This document shows, piece after piece, positions 9,889 to 19,026 of a DNA stretch of 64,000 nucleotides. The DNA is from Paracoccaceae bacterium (GTDB lineage Bacteria; Pseudomonadota; Alphaproteobacteria; Rhodobacterales; Rhodobacteraceae). The stretch spans positions 62,001-126,000 of the forward strand of contig JAGWAS010000001.1 in NCBI GenBank assembly GCA_021296235.1, given 5' to 3'. The notes below the pieces were generated by a model. It worked only from the letters and a program-made list of their open reading frames with translations. It was not told the origin of the DNA and made no database searches. The position numbers and the translations under genes are program-made. Position 1 is the first letter of the stretch. Every line of letters begins with the position of its first letter.

Positions 9889-10440
9889 GTGAAATTGAAA
9901 TCGGTTTGTCTATTCTGCGGTTCACGCAAGGGCTCCTCGGAGAACCATTCCCGCGCCGCGAAAACGTTCGGCTCCTCGGTCGCACGGGAAAACTGGCGCT
10001 TGGTTTACGGAGCCGGCGATGTCGGGCTGATGGGAACGGCTGCCAGATCCGCAAAGGAGGCGGGCGGCACGGTCTTGGGTGTCATCCCCGCACACTTGAC
10101 CGACCTTGAAATCGTCTACAGGGATGTCGACTGCCTGATTGTTACGGAAACCATGCATGAGCGCAAAAAGGTCATGTTCATGAATTCCGATGCGATCGTT
10201 GCGCTGCCGGGAGGTGCCGGGACACTCGACGAGCTCTTTGAGGCCATAACGTGGCGCCAACTCGGTCTGCATTCCAAGCCAATTCTTCTCCTGAATGTCG
10301 ATAACTATTGGGACAGTGTTCTGTCGTTGATGGACAATGTCGTGAGAAGCGGATTCGCCGACGAAAGCTTGGCCGGATTGTTCCGCTCCGTGAATTCCGT
10401 GAACGAACTCATCGCCGAATTGCGCGAAGCCCTGAAGTGA
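9889..10440 (+). CDS. LOG-family (TIGR00730) nucleotide phosphoribohydrolase
   Basis: A 183-residue Rossmann-fold protein of the LONELY GUY/YvdD family, which cleaves the N-glycosidic bond of nucleoside monophosphates; plant-type members release free cytokinins. The signature PGGAGTLDELFEAITW is complete, an upstream RKK is present (MHERKKVMF), and the N-terminus reads VCLFCGSRKGSSENH. Length is normal. The start is GTG at 9889; no strong ribosome-binding site is visible. Its last 32 bases overlap the end of the convergent rarD-like gene. Bacterial homologues are often housekeeping nucleotide hydrolases, so cytokinin production should not be assumed. Confidence 0.88.
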   Translation: MKLKSVCLFCGSRKGSSENHSRAAKTFGSSVARENWRLVYGAGDVGLMGTAARSAKEAGGTVLGVIPAHLTDLEIVYRDVDCLIVTETMHERKKVMFMNSDAIVALPGGAGTLDELFEAITWRQLGLHSKPILLLNVDNYWDSVLSLMDNVVRSGFADESLAGLFRSVNSVNELIAELREALK

Positions 10441-11323
10441 TTGGAGCCTCCAGGGAGAAGACAAGCAACGCAATCCAAATCAGGACGAAGGCGGCAAGAT
10501 CGGCCGCTGTGAACGGCTCCATGAAGATCAGGACTGCAACCAGAAACTGAAGCGTAGGATTCGTGTACAGGAGAAAGCCCCCCTCGGAATACCGGATCCT
10601 TTTCAATCCATACGACATCAGCACCAACGGTCCAGCGGTTATCAAACCTGACGCGGCCAGCATTGCGGTCTCAAGCAATCCGTTGCCGAACCAGCCGCCT
10701 GCCCGGCCGGTGAAGTCCTGCCAGAAAAGCAGATGCACGCCGAGTAGCCAAAGCAGTGCCACGGGCGTGAGCACAAACGATTCGGCGGCAACTGAAGCAA
10801 CCGCCCCTTGCCGTGTCTTCTTTTTGATCAATCCGTAGATGGCGAATGTGGAGGCAAGCACCGTAGCCAGAAAGGGAAACTCGCCCAGAACCACCGAAAG
10901 GTAAAGGACGGCGATCGCGGTTGTGGCAACAGCCATCCATTGTGGCGGGGTCAACCGCTCCTTGAGAAAAACCGAGCCAAGAAACACGGCAATCAGTGGA
11001 TACAGAAAGTACCCCAAGCTCGCCTGCGTGGCACGCTCAATCTGGATCGCAAATATGAACAGCAACCAATTCGACCCAATCAAGGTTGCAGTCAGCAGGG
11101 TGAAACCAAACTTTCGGAGGGAGGAAAACACTGATCGGAACATCTGCCGTGCCCTGCCCTGCACAAGGAGAACGGCAAAAAAGGTGGCAAACGAGAATAT
11201 GGCCCGATGGGCAAGAACCTCACCGGGTGGAACATGTGCAATGACCTTGTAATACATGGGAGAAAGCCCCCAGATCGCACCTGCGGCGATCATGGCGAGC
11301 CTGCCCTTTGTCCGTTCGTTCAT
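10409..11323 (-). CDS. rarD: RarD-type EamA/DMT-superfamily permease
   Basis: A 304-residue integral membrane protein with about ten hydrophobic segments in two EamA halves. It starts RTKGRLAMIAAGAIWGLSPM and contains PPGEVLAHRAIFSF and YGLKRIRYSEGGFLLYTNPT, all typical of RarD (originally named for chloramphenicol sensitivity). These proteins are drug/metabolite transporters with poorly known substrates. The gene overlaps the LOG-family gene by 32 bases at the 3' ends. It lies 64 bases downstream of sodB on the same strand, separated by a 10-base palindrome CCGTTAACGG (11357-11366), so co-transcription with sodB is possible but not certain. Confidence 0.85.
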   Translation of the reverse strand: MNERTKGRLAMIAAGAIWGLSPMYYKVIAHVPPGEVLAHRAIFSFATFFAVLLVQGRARQMFRSVFSSLRKFGFTLLTATLIGSNWLLFIFAIQIERATQASLGYFLYPLIAVFLGSVFLKERLTPPQWMAVATTAIAVLYLSVVLGEFPFLATVLASTFAIYGLIKKKTRQGAVASVAAESFVLTPVALLWLLGVHLLFWQDFTGRAGGWFGNGLLETAMLAASGLITAGPLVLMSYGLKRIRYSEGGFLLYTNPTLQFLVAVLIFMEPFTAADLAAFVLIWIALLVFSLEAPITSGLRAIRR

Positions 11324-11387
11324 CCGAGGGTGAGCGGCTCCGCTTGGTCAACGCAACCGTTAACGGCATGAAAGATTGGATGCTGCG

Positions 11388-11996
11388 TTACGAACCGGAA
11401 AGCCGGCCTGCCACATTCTCCCAATTCACAAGGCTGTCGAGAAAATTCTCGAGGTATGCGGGACGCTTGTTGCGGAAATCAATGTAGTAGGAATGCTCCC
11501 ACACATCACAGCCCAACAGGGCGGTCTGCCCGAAACACAGCGGATTGACTCCGTTTTCGGTCTTCGTGACCTTGAGGGAACCATCCTTGTCCTCAATCAA
11601 CCAGCACCAGCCCGCGCCGAACTGACTCACGCCGGCTGCAACAAATTCCCGTTTGAAATCGTTGACGTTTCCGAACGCATCGCTAATTCGATCGGTAAGT
11701 TCCTGGGGCATTTCGGAATGGCCGGGTCCTATCATTTCCCAAAACTGTACATGGTTCCAATGCTGGGATGCATTGTTAAAGATTCCGTTCTGCGCAACCG
11801 ATCCCGACTGATATGTGCCGGTGATAATGTCCTCGACCGAACTGCCTTCCCATTCCGTTCCGGCGATCAGCTTGTTGCCGTTGTCCACATAAGCTTTGTG
11901 GTGCAGGTCATGGTGAAACTCAAGCGTTTCCTTGGACATGCCCGAAGCGGCAAGTGCATCATGTGCATAGGGTAGATCAGGAAGACTAAATGACAT
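11388..11996 (-). CDS. sodB: Superoxide dismutase, Fe/Mn family
   Basis: A 202-residue cytoplasmic superoxide dismutase that converts superoxide to hydrogen peroxide and oxygen. The four metal ligands are visible: a His in LEFHHDLHHKAYV, a His in NNASQHWNHVQFW, and Asp plus His in LLGCDVWEHSYY. The Gln in the NNASQHW segment and the motif FGAGWCWL point to the iron-type or cambialistic branch usual in alphaproteobacteria. Length is standard and there is no signal peptide. The ribosome-binding site GAGAGGATACAGCG precedes the ATG at 11996. It lies 79 bases downstream of the Mth938-type gene on the same strand. Confidence 0.95.
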   Translation of the reverse strand: MSFSLPDLPYAHDALAASGMSKETLEFHHDLHHKAYVDNGNKLIAGTEWEGSSVEDIITGTYQSGSVAQNGIFNNASQHWNHVQFWEMIGPGHSEMPQELTDRISDAFGNVNDFKREFVAAGVSQFGAGWCWLIEDKDGSLKVTKTENGVNPLCFGQTALLGCDVWEHSYYIDFRNKRPAYLENFLDSLVNWENVAGRLSGS

Positions 11997-12075
11997 CGCT
12001 GTATCCTCTCATTGCTGTTCGCAGCTTTTGATCGATTCGGCATTGAACTGACAAGAGTCCAATATTTCATTGCGA

Positions 12076-12429
12076 TTACACCGGCATCAAAGCAACCGCA
12101 ACGCGCCGCCCTTCGGCCAACAGGACATTATACGTTCTGCAAGCCGCCGGGGTCGGCATCGCCTCAACATCAATGCGGCAGGCAGTCAAGGTGTTTCTGA
12201 AATGTCCGGTCAGTTGCTGCGCTTCGGCTCCGGTGCCGACAAGCAGCAAGTCAATCTGATCACTGGCAGCCCGGAACTCCCCACTGTCATCCATGCCGCC
12301 CCAACCAACAACGCCGGTGGGCAACACAGCCACCATGCCGTTGTGAACTTCCCCGGAAATCCTGAAGAAGCCAGGACCGTAGCCGTCGATGGGCAACATT
12401 CCGGGATGGAATTGTTGTTCAACACGCAT
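12076..12429 (-). CDS. Mth938/DUF498 domain protein (NDUFAF3-related)
   Basis: A small protein of about 117 residues with the family hallmark IDGYGPGFFRISG near the N-terminus and LLLVGTGAE in the middle. The family includes mitochondrial NDUFAF3, a complex I assembly factor, and bacterial proteins commonly found next to secF in alphaproteobacteria. No catalytic residues are known. I prefer ATG 12429, five bases after the end of tauE, over an overlapping GTG at 12438, because M-R-V-E-Q-Q aligns better with the family start and a GGGTGA lies upstream. It is the last gene of the yajC-secD-secF-tauE run. A role in respiratory or membrane protein biogenesis is inference. Confidence 0.8.
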   Translation of the reverse strand: MRVEQQFHPGMLPIDGYGPGFFRISGEVHNGMVAVLPTGVVGWGGMDDSGEFRAASDQIDLLLVGTGAEAQQLTGHFRNTLTACRIDVEAMPTPAACRTYNVLLAEGRRVAVALMPV

Positions 12430-12434
12430 GAAGA

Positions 12435-13208
12435 TCACCCAATCGGATTAATCAACCCCAGCACCGCCGAGCCGGCAATTATCGCATAGGCAGCGATTCG
12501 GTACTCGCCTTCCCGACCTGGGCGGAACAGCAGCGAACCGATCCCCAGTGCCGCCAAGTAAATCAGTGCAATCGCAAAACCGGCATAAACAGGTTCCGGA
12601 CTCAACCAACCCCTAATCGACAGCATCGCAAGCAACAACACATCCGCAAGAATCAGGTAGATGAAGATGTTGGCGCGGATGCTGACCGTCGGCAACGGGC
12701 GCGCCAGATAGAACAGCATTACAGGCGGCCCCGGAAGCCCGGTTGCACCTGCAAGGAGACCACCCAAACCGCCGATTCCGAAGACCGCCATGTTTGAACT
12801 CGTTCCGTGATAGCGCCAGCCGCTGGCCATGACAGCGACAAGGCAGAGGGTAAGAAGCGAAACTGCGTAGCGGAACATGCCATGCGAAAGCATCTCCAGG
12901 AGCGCAATTCCGAATGGCATCGCCACTGCCGCCCCAATTGTAAGCCTCACCAATTCTCCGGCGTTCGCGTTTCTTGCCATCTTGGGCGACATGAGTGTGG
13001 GCCCGATGATGTCCATGATGCAAAGAATGATAAGCGCCCAAACAGGTTGAACCACCGAACTGGCGAACGGCAGGAACACCATCGCCGTTCCGAATCCGGA
13101 AAATCCTCGCACGACCCCGGCCAGGATGGCGCCGACCGCCAGCCATCCAAGCTCGTCCCGAAAATTCCAAAGGGTTTCCGGGATTTGCAGACTTGCCAAA
13201 TATTCCAT
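12435..13208 (-). CDS. TauE/SafE-family anion exporter
   Basis: A 257-residue membrane permease with about eight hydrophobic segments. It carries the family's repeated glycine-rich motifs VRGFSGFGTAMVFLPF in the first half and GLGGLLAGATGLPGPPVMLF in the second. TauE/SafE proteins export sulfite, sulfoacetate or related organosulfur anions; the substrate here is unknown. Its ATG overlaps the secF stop by one base (TGATG), and the Mth938-type gene follows after a few bases. It therefore appears to be inserted in a translationally coupled operon of protein-export genes. Confidence 0.87.
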   Translation of the reverse strand: MEYLASLQIPETLWNFRDELGWLAVGAILAGVVRGFSGFGTAMVFLPFASSVVQPVWALIILCIMDIIGPTLMSPKMARNANAGELVRLTIGAAVAMPFGIALLEMLSHGMFRYAVSLLTLCLVAVMASGWRYHGTSSNMAVFGIGGLGGLLAGATGLPGPPVMLFYLARPLPTVSIRANIFIYLILADVLLLAMLSIRGWLSPEPVYAGFAIALIYLAALGIGSLLFRPGREGEYRIAAYAIIAGSAVLGLINPIG

Positions 13209-14176
13209 CAGGTGGCGTTGGAGGAGAACTTCGTGCCTGAACCCTTATCGGGTTTTGACCAATCTCTTTTGACCCCCAAACGAAGCAACATGCTGGAAGC
13301 GATGAACACCGAAGAATAGGTTCCAACAATGACACCCCAAATCATGGCGAACACAAATCCCCGGATGACATCACCGCCGAAGACGAACAATGCCAAGAGC
13401 GCAATGAGTGTTGTAACCGAGGTCATGACGGTTCTGGAAAGGGTGCTGTTGATTGATAGGTTCAGCACCTCCCTGAGGGCCGGTTTTTTCATCCGCCGCA
13501 GATTTTCCCGGACACGGTCGAAGACGACAACCGTGTCGTTGAGGGAATATCCAACGATTGTCAGCAGTGCGGCAATAATGGCCAGATCGAACTTGATCTG
13601 CAATGCGCTGAAGATGCCGAGTGTCAGAACAACATCATGCACGAGTGCAGCAACCGCCCCGAGGGAGAACTGCCACTCGAACCTCACCCAAATGTAGAAC
13701 AGCACCGCGGCGATCGCCGCAAAGACGGCAAGCACAGCCTTCTGAATCAGTTCCCCGGACACCTTGGGTCCCACGCTCTCGACCAGTGGAAACTTCATGT
13801 CCGGATCCAAATTCCTGAGGGCTTCCTCGATCAACCTCACGGTATCCGCTGCAACCGCCTCGTCGCCCGCCTGTGCCTCGATTCTGATCTGCGCCACATT
13901 CTCCTCGGGACCAAAGGAAATGTCATAGACCTGCGAAATTGCCACATCTCCAAGATCAAGCCCGGAGACCGCGCTTCGGTACTCGCCGACGTCGACCGGC
14001 AACTTGCTCAAAGTCCTGATGATGGTGCCACCGCGAAAATCGATCCCGTAATTCAGTCCGAGAACCAGCATCAGCAAAATTGAAAGTGCCATGGCCACCG
14101 CGGAGCCCATCATCGTTATTCGGGCATAACGGAAAAAGTCCCAACGCGTATCGGCGGGCACCAGCCGGAGTCTCAT
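13208..14176 (-). CDS. secF: Protein translocase accessory subunit SecF
   Basis: A subunit of about 322 residues of the SecDF complex, which uses the proton gradient to help pull exported proteins across the inner membrane. It has six transmembrane segments and the family signature LNYGIDFRGGTI after TM1, then the C-terminal bundle with YSLNDTVVVFDRVREN. A GTG at 14182 is in frame, but ATG 14176 has GAGGT six bases upstream and is preferred. It follows secD by nine bases and overlaps tauE by one. Length is normal. Confidence 0.96.
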   Translation of the reverse strand: MRLRLVPADTRWDFFRYARITMMGSAVAMALSILLMLVLGLNYGIDFRGGTIIRTLSKLPVDVGEYRSAVSGLDLGDVAISQVYDISFGPEENVAQIRIEAQAGDEAVAADTVRLIEEALRNLDPDMKFPLVESVGPKVSGELIQKAVLAVFAAIAAVLFYIWVRFEWQFSLGAVAALVHDVVLTLGIFSALQIKFDLAIIAALLTIVGYSLNDTVVVFDRVRENLRRMKKPALREVLNLSINSTLSRTVMTSVTTLIALLALFVFGGDVIRGFVFAMIWGVIVGTYSSVFIASSMLLRLGVKRDWSKPDKGSGTKFSSNAT

Positions 14177-14185
14177 GACCACACC

Positions 14186-15850
14186 TCAGACATTCAGCAC
14201 CCGCGGCCTCTTCCATTCGAACCATTTCACGATGAACAATCGTGCCAGATAAACGGCAGAAAAGACCGAAGTGACAATCCCTATTCCCAGGGTTACGGCA
14301 AAACCCCGCACGGGGCCGGAGCCGACCGAAAATAGAATCACGGCGGCGATCAAGGTCGTGATGTTGGCGTCCAGAATGGCGGAAATGGCCCGGGAGTAGC
14401 CCTGCTCAATGGCACCGGCCGGCCCTTTTGAACGTTTCAGTTCCTCCCTAATGCGCTCGAAGATCAGCACATTGGCATCGACCGCCATTCCAATCGTCAG
14501 AACTATGCCGGCAATTCCCGGCAATGTCAGCGTTGCTCCAACCGTCGACAAAACCGCAAAAATCAGGACCAAGTTCATGACGAGAGCAACATTGGCAAAA
14601 AGACCGAACAGGCCGTAGCCGGCCAGCATGAACACAAGGACGGCCACGAACGCCACGACGCAGGCAATTCGGCCGGCATCTATCGAATCTTGGCCAAGTT
14701 CAGGTCCAACGGTCCTTTCCTCAAGAAAAATCATTCCAGCCGGCAGGGCTCCTGCACGCAGAAGAATTGCAAGCCGGTTCGATTCTTCAATGGTGAATCT
14801 CCCGGTTATAATTCCGGACCCTCCCGGGATGTGATCCTGAATGACAGGGGCAGAAATAACCTCCCCGTCAAGAACAATTGCAAAGGGCGAACCGACGTTT
14901 GCTGCGGTGTAATCGCCAAACTTGCGGGCGCCGGACGGATTGAACCTGAAGCTTACGGCGGGGCGTCCGTTTTGATCGAAATCGGGCTGAGCATCGGTCA
15001 GTTCATCGCCGCTGACAACCGATGACCTGTCAACGATGTGGAATTGTCCCGGCACATCAATGGATGGAAGGATGACATTTCCGGCCCCCGGTGCGGCATC
15101 TTGGTTGGAAGTCCGGCGTATGACCGGGTGGAACGTCAGCTTGGCGGTTGCGCCGATGAGTTCCTTGAGTTCCTCTGCCGACCCAATTCCGGGCACCTGT
15201 ATGACGATTCGATCCACCCCCTGCCTCAGTATGGTAGGCTCTCTCGTGCCCACCTCATCCACGCGCCGGCGAATGATCTCAAGGGATTGGCGCATCGTTC
15301 GGTCATCAGTTGCGGCCCGTTCCTCTTCGGTCAGGCTGACGATGATCTCGTTGGCCTCGGTTCGGACCACAATGTCCGAAGAAGCAACGGAGGTAAGGCT
15401 GACCAACGGTCTTGACAGCGCTTCGACTGCAGCGCGCCCCTCTTCAATCCCCGAAGGTTGCGAAATTCGAACACGCAGTTCGTCAGAATTCGAATCCTGC
15501 CTTCGAATTGTTCCAACCGAAGATCTTACGTCGCGCAGAGCATCGCGAACATCCGGCCACATGGCATCAAGCCGTTCGGCATGAACATCCTCAAGCTTGA
15601 CCTCGGCCAAGAGATGGGCGCCGCCCCTAAGGTCAAGACCAAGATTGACAAGCGCTGAAGGGAGCCAGCCTGGCCAGTCGTTCAGGCTGTTCTCCATTTC
15701 GGCGTCCAGTTCAAGGCCCGCTTCCCGCGTGGCCACGGCATCATTGTGCCCTTCGACCCGCACATAGAATGCGTTTGGCAATGCTGCGATCAACCCTGCA
15801 AGGCAGATCGCAAAGATTGTCAATTGCTTCCAAACTGAGAATTGGAGCAT
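14186..15850 (-). CDS. secD: Protein translocase accessory subunit SecD
   Basis: A 554-residue partner of SecF with one N-terminal helix, a large periplasmic region (P1 with LNLGLDLRGGAHLLAEV, then a head domain ending in DGEVISAPVIQDHIPGGSG) and five C-terminal helices containing GMAVDANVLIFERIREEL. The Asp in the VDANV motif belongs to the proton-transfer region. Length fits alphaproteobacterial SecD. The start is ATG 15850. It lies 75 bases after yajC and 9 bases before secF in one operon. Confidence 0.97.
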   Translation of the reverse strand: MLQFSVWKQLTIFAICLAGLIAALPNAFYVRVEGHNDAVATREAGLELDAEMENSLNDWPGWLPSALVNLGLDLRGGAHLLAEVKLEDVHAERLDAMWPDVRDALRDVRSSVGTIRRQDSNSDELRVRISQPSGIEEGRAAVEALSRPLVSLTSVASSDIVVRTEANEIIVSLTEEERAATDDRTMRQSLEIIRRRVDEVGTREPTILRQGVDRIVIQVPGIGSAEELKELIGATAKLTFHPVIRRTSNQDAAPGAGNVILPSIDVPGQFHIVDRSSVVSGDELTDAQPDFDQNGRPAVSFRFNPSGARKFGDYTAANVGSPFAIVLDGEVISAPVIQDHIPGGSGIITGRFTIEESNRLAILLRAGALPAGMIFLEERTVGPELGQDSIDAGRIACVVAFVAVLVFMLAGYGLFGLFANVALVMNLVLIFAVLSTVGATLTLPGIAGIVLTIGMAVDANVLIFERIREELKRSKGPAGAIEQGYSRAISAILDANITTLIAAVILFSVGSGPVRGFAVTLGIGIVTSVFSAVYLARLFIVKWFEWKRPRVLNV

Positions 15851-15925
15851 GTCAGGCGCTTTGCATTAGGGCTTGCGTCGGATTCAAACTGGACCCCGGG
15901 CGACGAGATAAATCAGCAGAATCGT

Positions 15926-16243
15926 TCAATCGTTCGGATCGGACTTGCTGAGGACCTGCGAAATCGTATTGCGGAGCGCCCGAACGCGAATGCCCTCGCC
16001 CAGTTCCACCTCGACTTCAGAATCGTCCTTCACCCGGGAAATCTTCCCGACCAACCCGCCCTGTGTAACGACCTGATCCCCGCGGCGCAGAGCCGCGACC
16101 ATTTCCTTGTGTTGCTTCACCTTCTTCTGCTGCGGGCGAATCAGCAGGAAATACATAATCACGAATATCAGGATCAGCGGCACGACACTGGCAAAGTTCA
16201 GGCCGCCTCCGGCCGACTGCGCATAGGCAGGACTGATCAACAT
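15926..16243 (-). CDS. yajC: Preprotein translocase subunit YajC
   Basis: A 105-residue single-pass membrane protein that associates with SecDF. The N-terminal helix (VVPLILIFVIMYFLLIRPQQ) ends in the invariant RPQQKK segment, and a small hydrophilic domain follows (GDQVVTQGGLVGKISRV). A strong ribosome-binding site (AAGGGG) precedes ATG 16243. It is first in the yajC-secD-secF run and divergent from serS, with about 230 bases between them that should hold both promoters. Confidence 0.96.
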   Translation of the reverse strand: MLISPAYAQSAGGGLNFASVVPLILIFVIMYFLLIRPQQKKVKQHKEMVAALRRGDQVVTQGGLVGKISRVKDDSEVEVELGEGIRVRALRNTISQVLSKSDPND

Positions 16244-16475
16244 GGGACACCCCTTTTTGCTGTTGTCATCTTGCTTCCGAATTCCGGGATCGTGGCGTAA
16301 CTATATGCGCGCAACCTGCATTGCAAACGGAGTTGCGCACAAAGTCCCGGACGACGCTCCGCTGAAACCAACATCATCGCCAATTCGCCTTGAATCGTTC
16401 CTACCGGTTTGAGCTTGAGCCATTTTGCGGTTAGTCCGTGATCGCTGATTTAACTGAAACTGGGGATGATTGGAC

Positions 16476-17768
16476 GTGCATGACATTCGCTTTGTCAGGG
16501 AAAACCCCGCCGAATTCGATGGGGCGCTGAAACGCCGAAAGGAACCACCGCTCTCTGCCACCCTGATCGAACTGGACGCGGCAAGGCGCAGGAGCATCGG
16601 GGAAGCTGAAGAGGCGCAGGCGCTGCGCAACCGGGCATCACAGGAGGCTGGCCAAGCACGGGCAACCGGCAATCTGACCGCGTTTGAGGAACTCAGGGCG
16701 GAGGTTTCTGCGGCAAAAGACAGGATATCGAAGTTGGAACGCGAGGCCGAAGAAAATTCGAGGGCCTTGGACGACCTGCTGATGACGATCCCCAACCTGC
16801 CCCATGCCGATGTGCCGGACGGTTCCGACGAAAGCGAGAACTTGGAGATCCGCAGATGGGGCAATCCTCCAGAATTCGATTTCGAACCGCTTGAGCATTT
16901 TCGAATCGCCGGAGCCGCGGTCGGACTTGATTTTGAATCCGGCGCAAAAATCTCCGGTTCCCGGTTTGTCATTCTTTCGGGCGCCCTTGCCCGACTGCAC
17001 AGGGTGCTGTCCCAGTTCATGGTCGATACGCATGTAACCGCCAACGGTTATACGGAGAAATGGACACCGGTCATTGTGCGCGAGGAAATGATGTGGGGGA
17101 CCGGCCAATTGCCCAAATTCGGTGGGGAGTCGTATCAGCTGACGGACGGCAAATGGCTTGTACCGACCTCAGAAGTGTCCCTAACCAACATCGCAAGCGG
17201 CATGATTGTGGCCGAAGGCAGCCTGCCATTTCGATACTGTGCCCACACGCAGTGCTTCAGGTCGGAGGCGGGCGCCGCGGGCAAGGACACCGCTGGCATG
17301 CTGCGTCAACATCAGTTCGAAAAGGTTGAAATGGTCTCGGTAACCGTGCCCCGCTGCAGCGACGACGAACAAAGGAGGATGACCCGCTGCGCCGAGGGAT
17401 TGCTTGAGGAACTGGAGTTGCACTACCGGACTGTCAGCCTGTGCACCGGCGACCTGGGATTCGGTGCAAGGCGAACTTTTGACATTGAGGTTTGGTTGCC
17501 GGGCCAAGGGAAATTCCGGGAAATCAGTTCGGTCTCGACGTGCGGAGATTTTCAGGCACGACGCATGAATGCCCGCTACCGCCCGGCTGATGGCGGTCAT
17601 CCGGAGTTTGTGCACACGCTGAACGGTTCCGGGCTTGCGGTGGGACGAACGCTAATCGCAATTCTCGAAAACGGCCAGCGGGCCGACGGCAGCGTGGCCC
17701 TTCCGGCTGCGTTGTCGCCATATCTCAACGGGAAGCTCATGCTGTCACCCGAGGGTGATTTGGTCTGA
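16476..17768 (+). CDS. serS: Seryl-tRNA synthetase
   Basis: A class II aminoacyl-tRNA synthetase of about 430 residues that charges tRNA-Ser and tRNA-Sec with serine. It has the N-terminal coiled-coil arm (residues ~30-105), motif 2 ([20 protein letters not shown]) and motif 3 ([18 protein letters not shown]). The frame is open from TTG 16470, but GTG 16476 gives the family N-terminus M-H-D-I-R and better spacing from GGGGA, so I use it. It is the first plus-strand gene of the serS/surE/pcm/nlpD run, with a 472-base gap before surE. Confidence 0.96.
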   Translation: MHDIRFVRENPAEFDGALKRRKEPPLSATLIELDAARRRSIGEAEEAQALRNRASQEAGQARATGNLTAFEELRAEVSAAKDRISKLEREAEENSRALDDLLMTIPNLPHADVPDGSDESENLEIRRWGNPPEFDFEPLEHFRIAGAAVGLDFESGAKISGSRFVILSGALARLHRVLSQFMVDTHVTANGYTEKWTPVIVREEMMWGTGQLPKFGGESYQLTDGKWLVPTSEVSLTNIASGMIVAEGSLPFRYCAHTQCFRSEAGAAGKDTAGMLRQHQFEKVEMVSVTVPRCSDDEQRRMTRCAEGLLEELELHYRTVSLCTGDLGFGARRTFDIEVWLPGQGKFREISSVSTCGDFQARRMNARYRPADGGHPEFVHTLNGSGLAVGRTLIAILENGQRADGSVALPAALSPYLNGKLMLSPEGDLV

Positions 17769-18240
17769 ACAGACTGCCGACCCACCGTGCGAATGATGAA
17801 GGAAGGGCATGGAACCGGCTCCGGGTTTGGAAATTGCCTTTGAGAGTGAAGCTGCACAGAATTCTCGTCGATAAATTCCGGCGTGGCTGCTCATTTGACC
17901 GCACTCCGTTTCGTGCCGCCTTCAAGGCAAATTCACCGTTGCGGGCGCAACATGCACAACTGCAACATCTCTACCGCGAGAAATTGTTGCGATTGCGGCA
18001 ACATCGGTCTCCACCCTTGATTGAATCTGACGCGGCGATGGCAAGAATGGGGAATCAGGCTGCGGGGACATCCCCGCGAAATCGGCGCCGTTCGCGGCGG
18101 GCGTGTTGAATTCCCGGCATCAAACACATGTTCACCAAAAAATCTTGCCCGAACCATTTGACGGCGCGGTGACTCATGGCCTCTTTACCGCATGCCGGAC
18201 GTGAACTATCAGGTCGCCTGAAACTCGGGCCGGTGGCAAA
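17769..18240. other. Gene-free interval between serS and surE
   Basis: There are 472 bases here. Short open frames exist on both strands (for example 17834-18109 plus, 17933-18157 minus), but none has a recognisable motif, a convincing ribosome-binding site or plausible composition. The interval should carry the surE promoter, yet I could not identify one with confidence. Confidence 0.5.
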
Positions 18241-19026
18241 ATGCGCATCCTGATTACCAATGATGATGGAATCGACGCCCCGGGGCTGTCCGTGTTGCAG
18301 GAAATTGCATCTGAACTGGCCGGCGAAGGCGGTTCGGTCTTGACGGTGGCACCGGCGGAGGAACAGTCAGGAACCGGCCATTCCGTCTCGTTCATCAATC
18401 CGCTAATGTTCTCAAGGCGCGGCCCTGACAGCATCGCCGTTTCCGGAACGCCCGCCGACTGCGTATTGGTCGGCCTCCACGAGTTCGAAGGGGACGACCC
18501 GCCCGACCTCGTTCTGGCCGGAGTGAACCGGGGCAACAACTCCGGTGAAAACGCTGTCTATTCGGGCACAATTGGAGCTGTGCTGGAAGCGTCGCTGCAG
18601 GGGGTGAGAGCCATTGCGCTGTCCCAATATTTCGGCCCCAGCAACCGTAGGCTTGCGGACCCGTTCGAACCGGCACGCAGGCATGGCAGGGATGTCGTCG
18701 CTTCGCTGCTTGCGGACGCACCTTGGGGAGATGCGCCCTACGGCCTGTTCTACAACGTGAATTTCCCACCCTGTGGCGCCTCCGATGTTGCCGGCACCAA
18801 GGCCGCGACGCAGGGGGCAAGGCTCGGAACAAAGTTCTCGGTGTCGCCGCTGGTGTCTCCGTCCGGTCGAAATTACATGTGGATCAGAACCGGGCGGCAA
18901 GATGCTCCGGCGAATCGGGGAAGCGATGTCGAGGCAAATCTTGGCAATTTCATTTCAATCACACCAATGCGGGCCGATTTGACGGATCATTCCGCACTGG
19001 AAGCGATAGCGCCGCTCTTTCCGTGA
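18241..19026 (+). CDS. surE: 5'/3'-nucleotidase SurE
   Basis: A 261-residue metal-dependent survival-protein phosphatase that removes phosphate from nucleoside 5'- and 3'-monophosphates. The N-terminal metal motif ILITNDDGIDAPGL is intact, followed by VAPAEEQSGTGHS and the AGVNRGNNSGENAVYSGTIGA loop; the Asp pair and Asn/Ser ligands are all present. It overlaps pcm by four bases (GTGA). The order surE-pcm-nlpD is the same as in enterobacteria. Confidence 0.96.
   Translation: MRILITNDDGIDAPGLSVLQEIASELAGEGGSVLTVAPAEEQSGTGHSVSFINPLMFSRRGPDSIAVSGTPADCVLVGLHEFEGDDPPDLVLAGVNRGNNSGENAVYSGTIGAVLEASLQGVRAIALSQYFGPSNRRLADPFEPARRHGRDVVASLLADAPWGDAPYGLFYNVNFPPCGASDVAGTKAATQGARLGTKFSVSPLVSPSGRNYMWIRTGRQDAPANRGSDVEANLGNFISITPMRADLTDHSALEAIAPLFP

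Noticed and set aside
11357-11366. Palindrome CCGTTAACGG between sodB and the rarD-like gene
   Set aside because: It has no loop and no T-run, and a 10-base palindrome is short enough to arise by chance; noted only in the rarD entry.
17834-18109. Possible 91-residue gene between serS and surE
   Set aside because: Arg-rich composition without motif or convincing ribosome-binding site; looks like a random frame.
18723-19022. N-terminal extension of pcm by 100 residues
   Set aside because: The extension is the surE gene read in another frame; GTG 19023 overlapping the surE stop gives the normal enzyme length.
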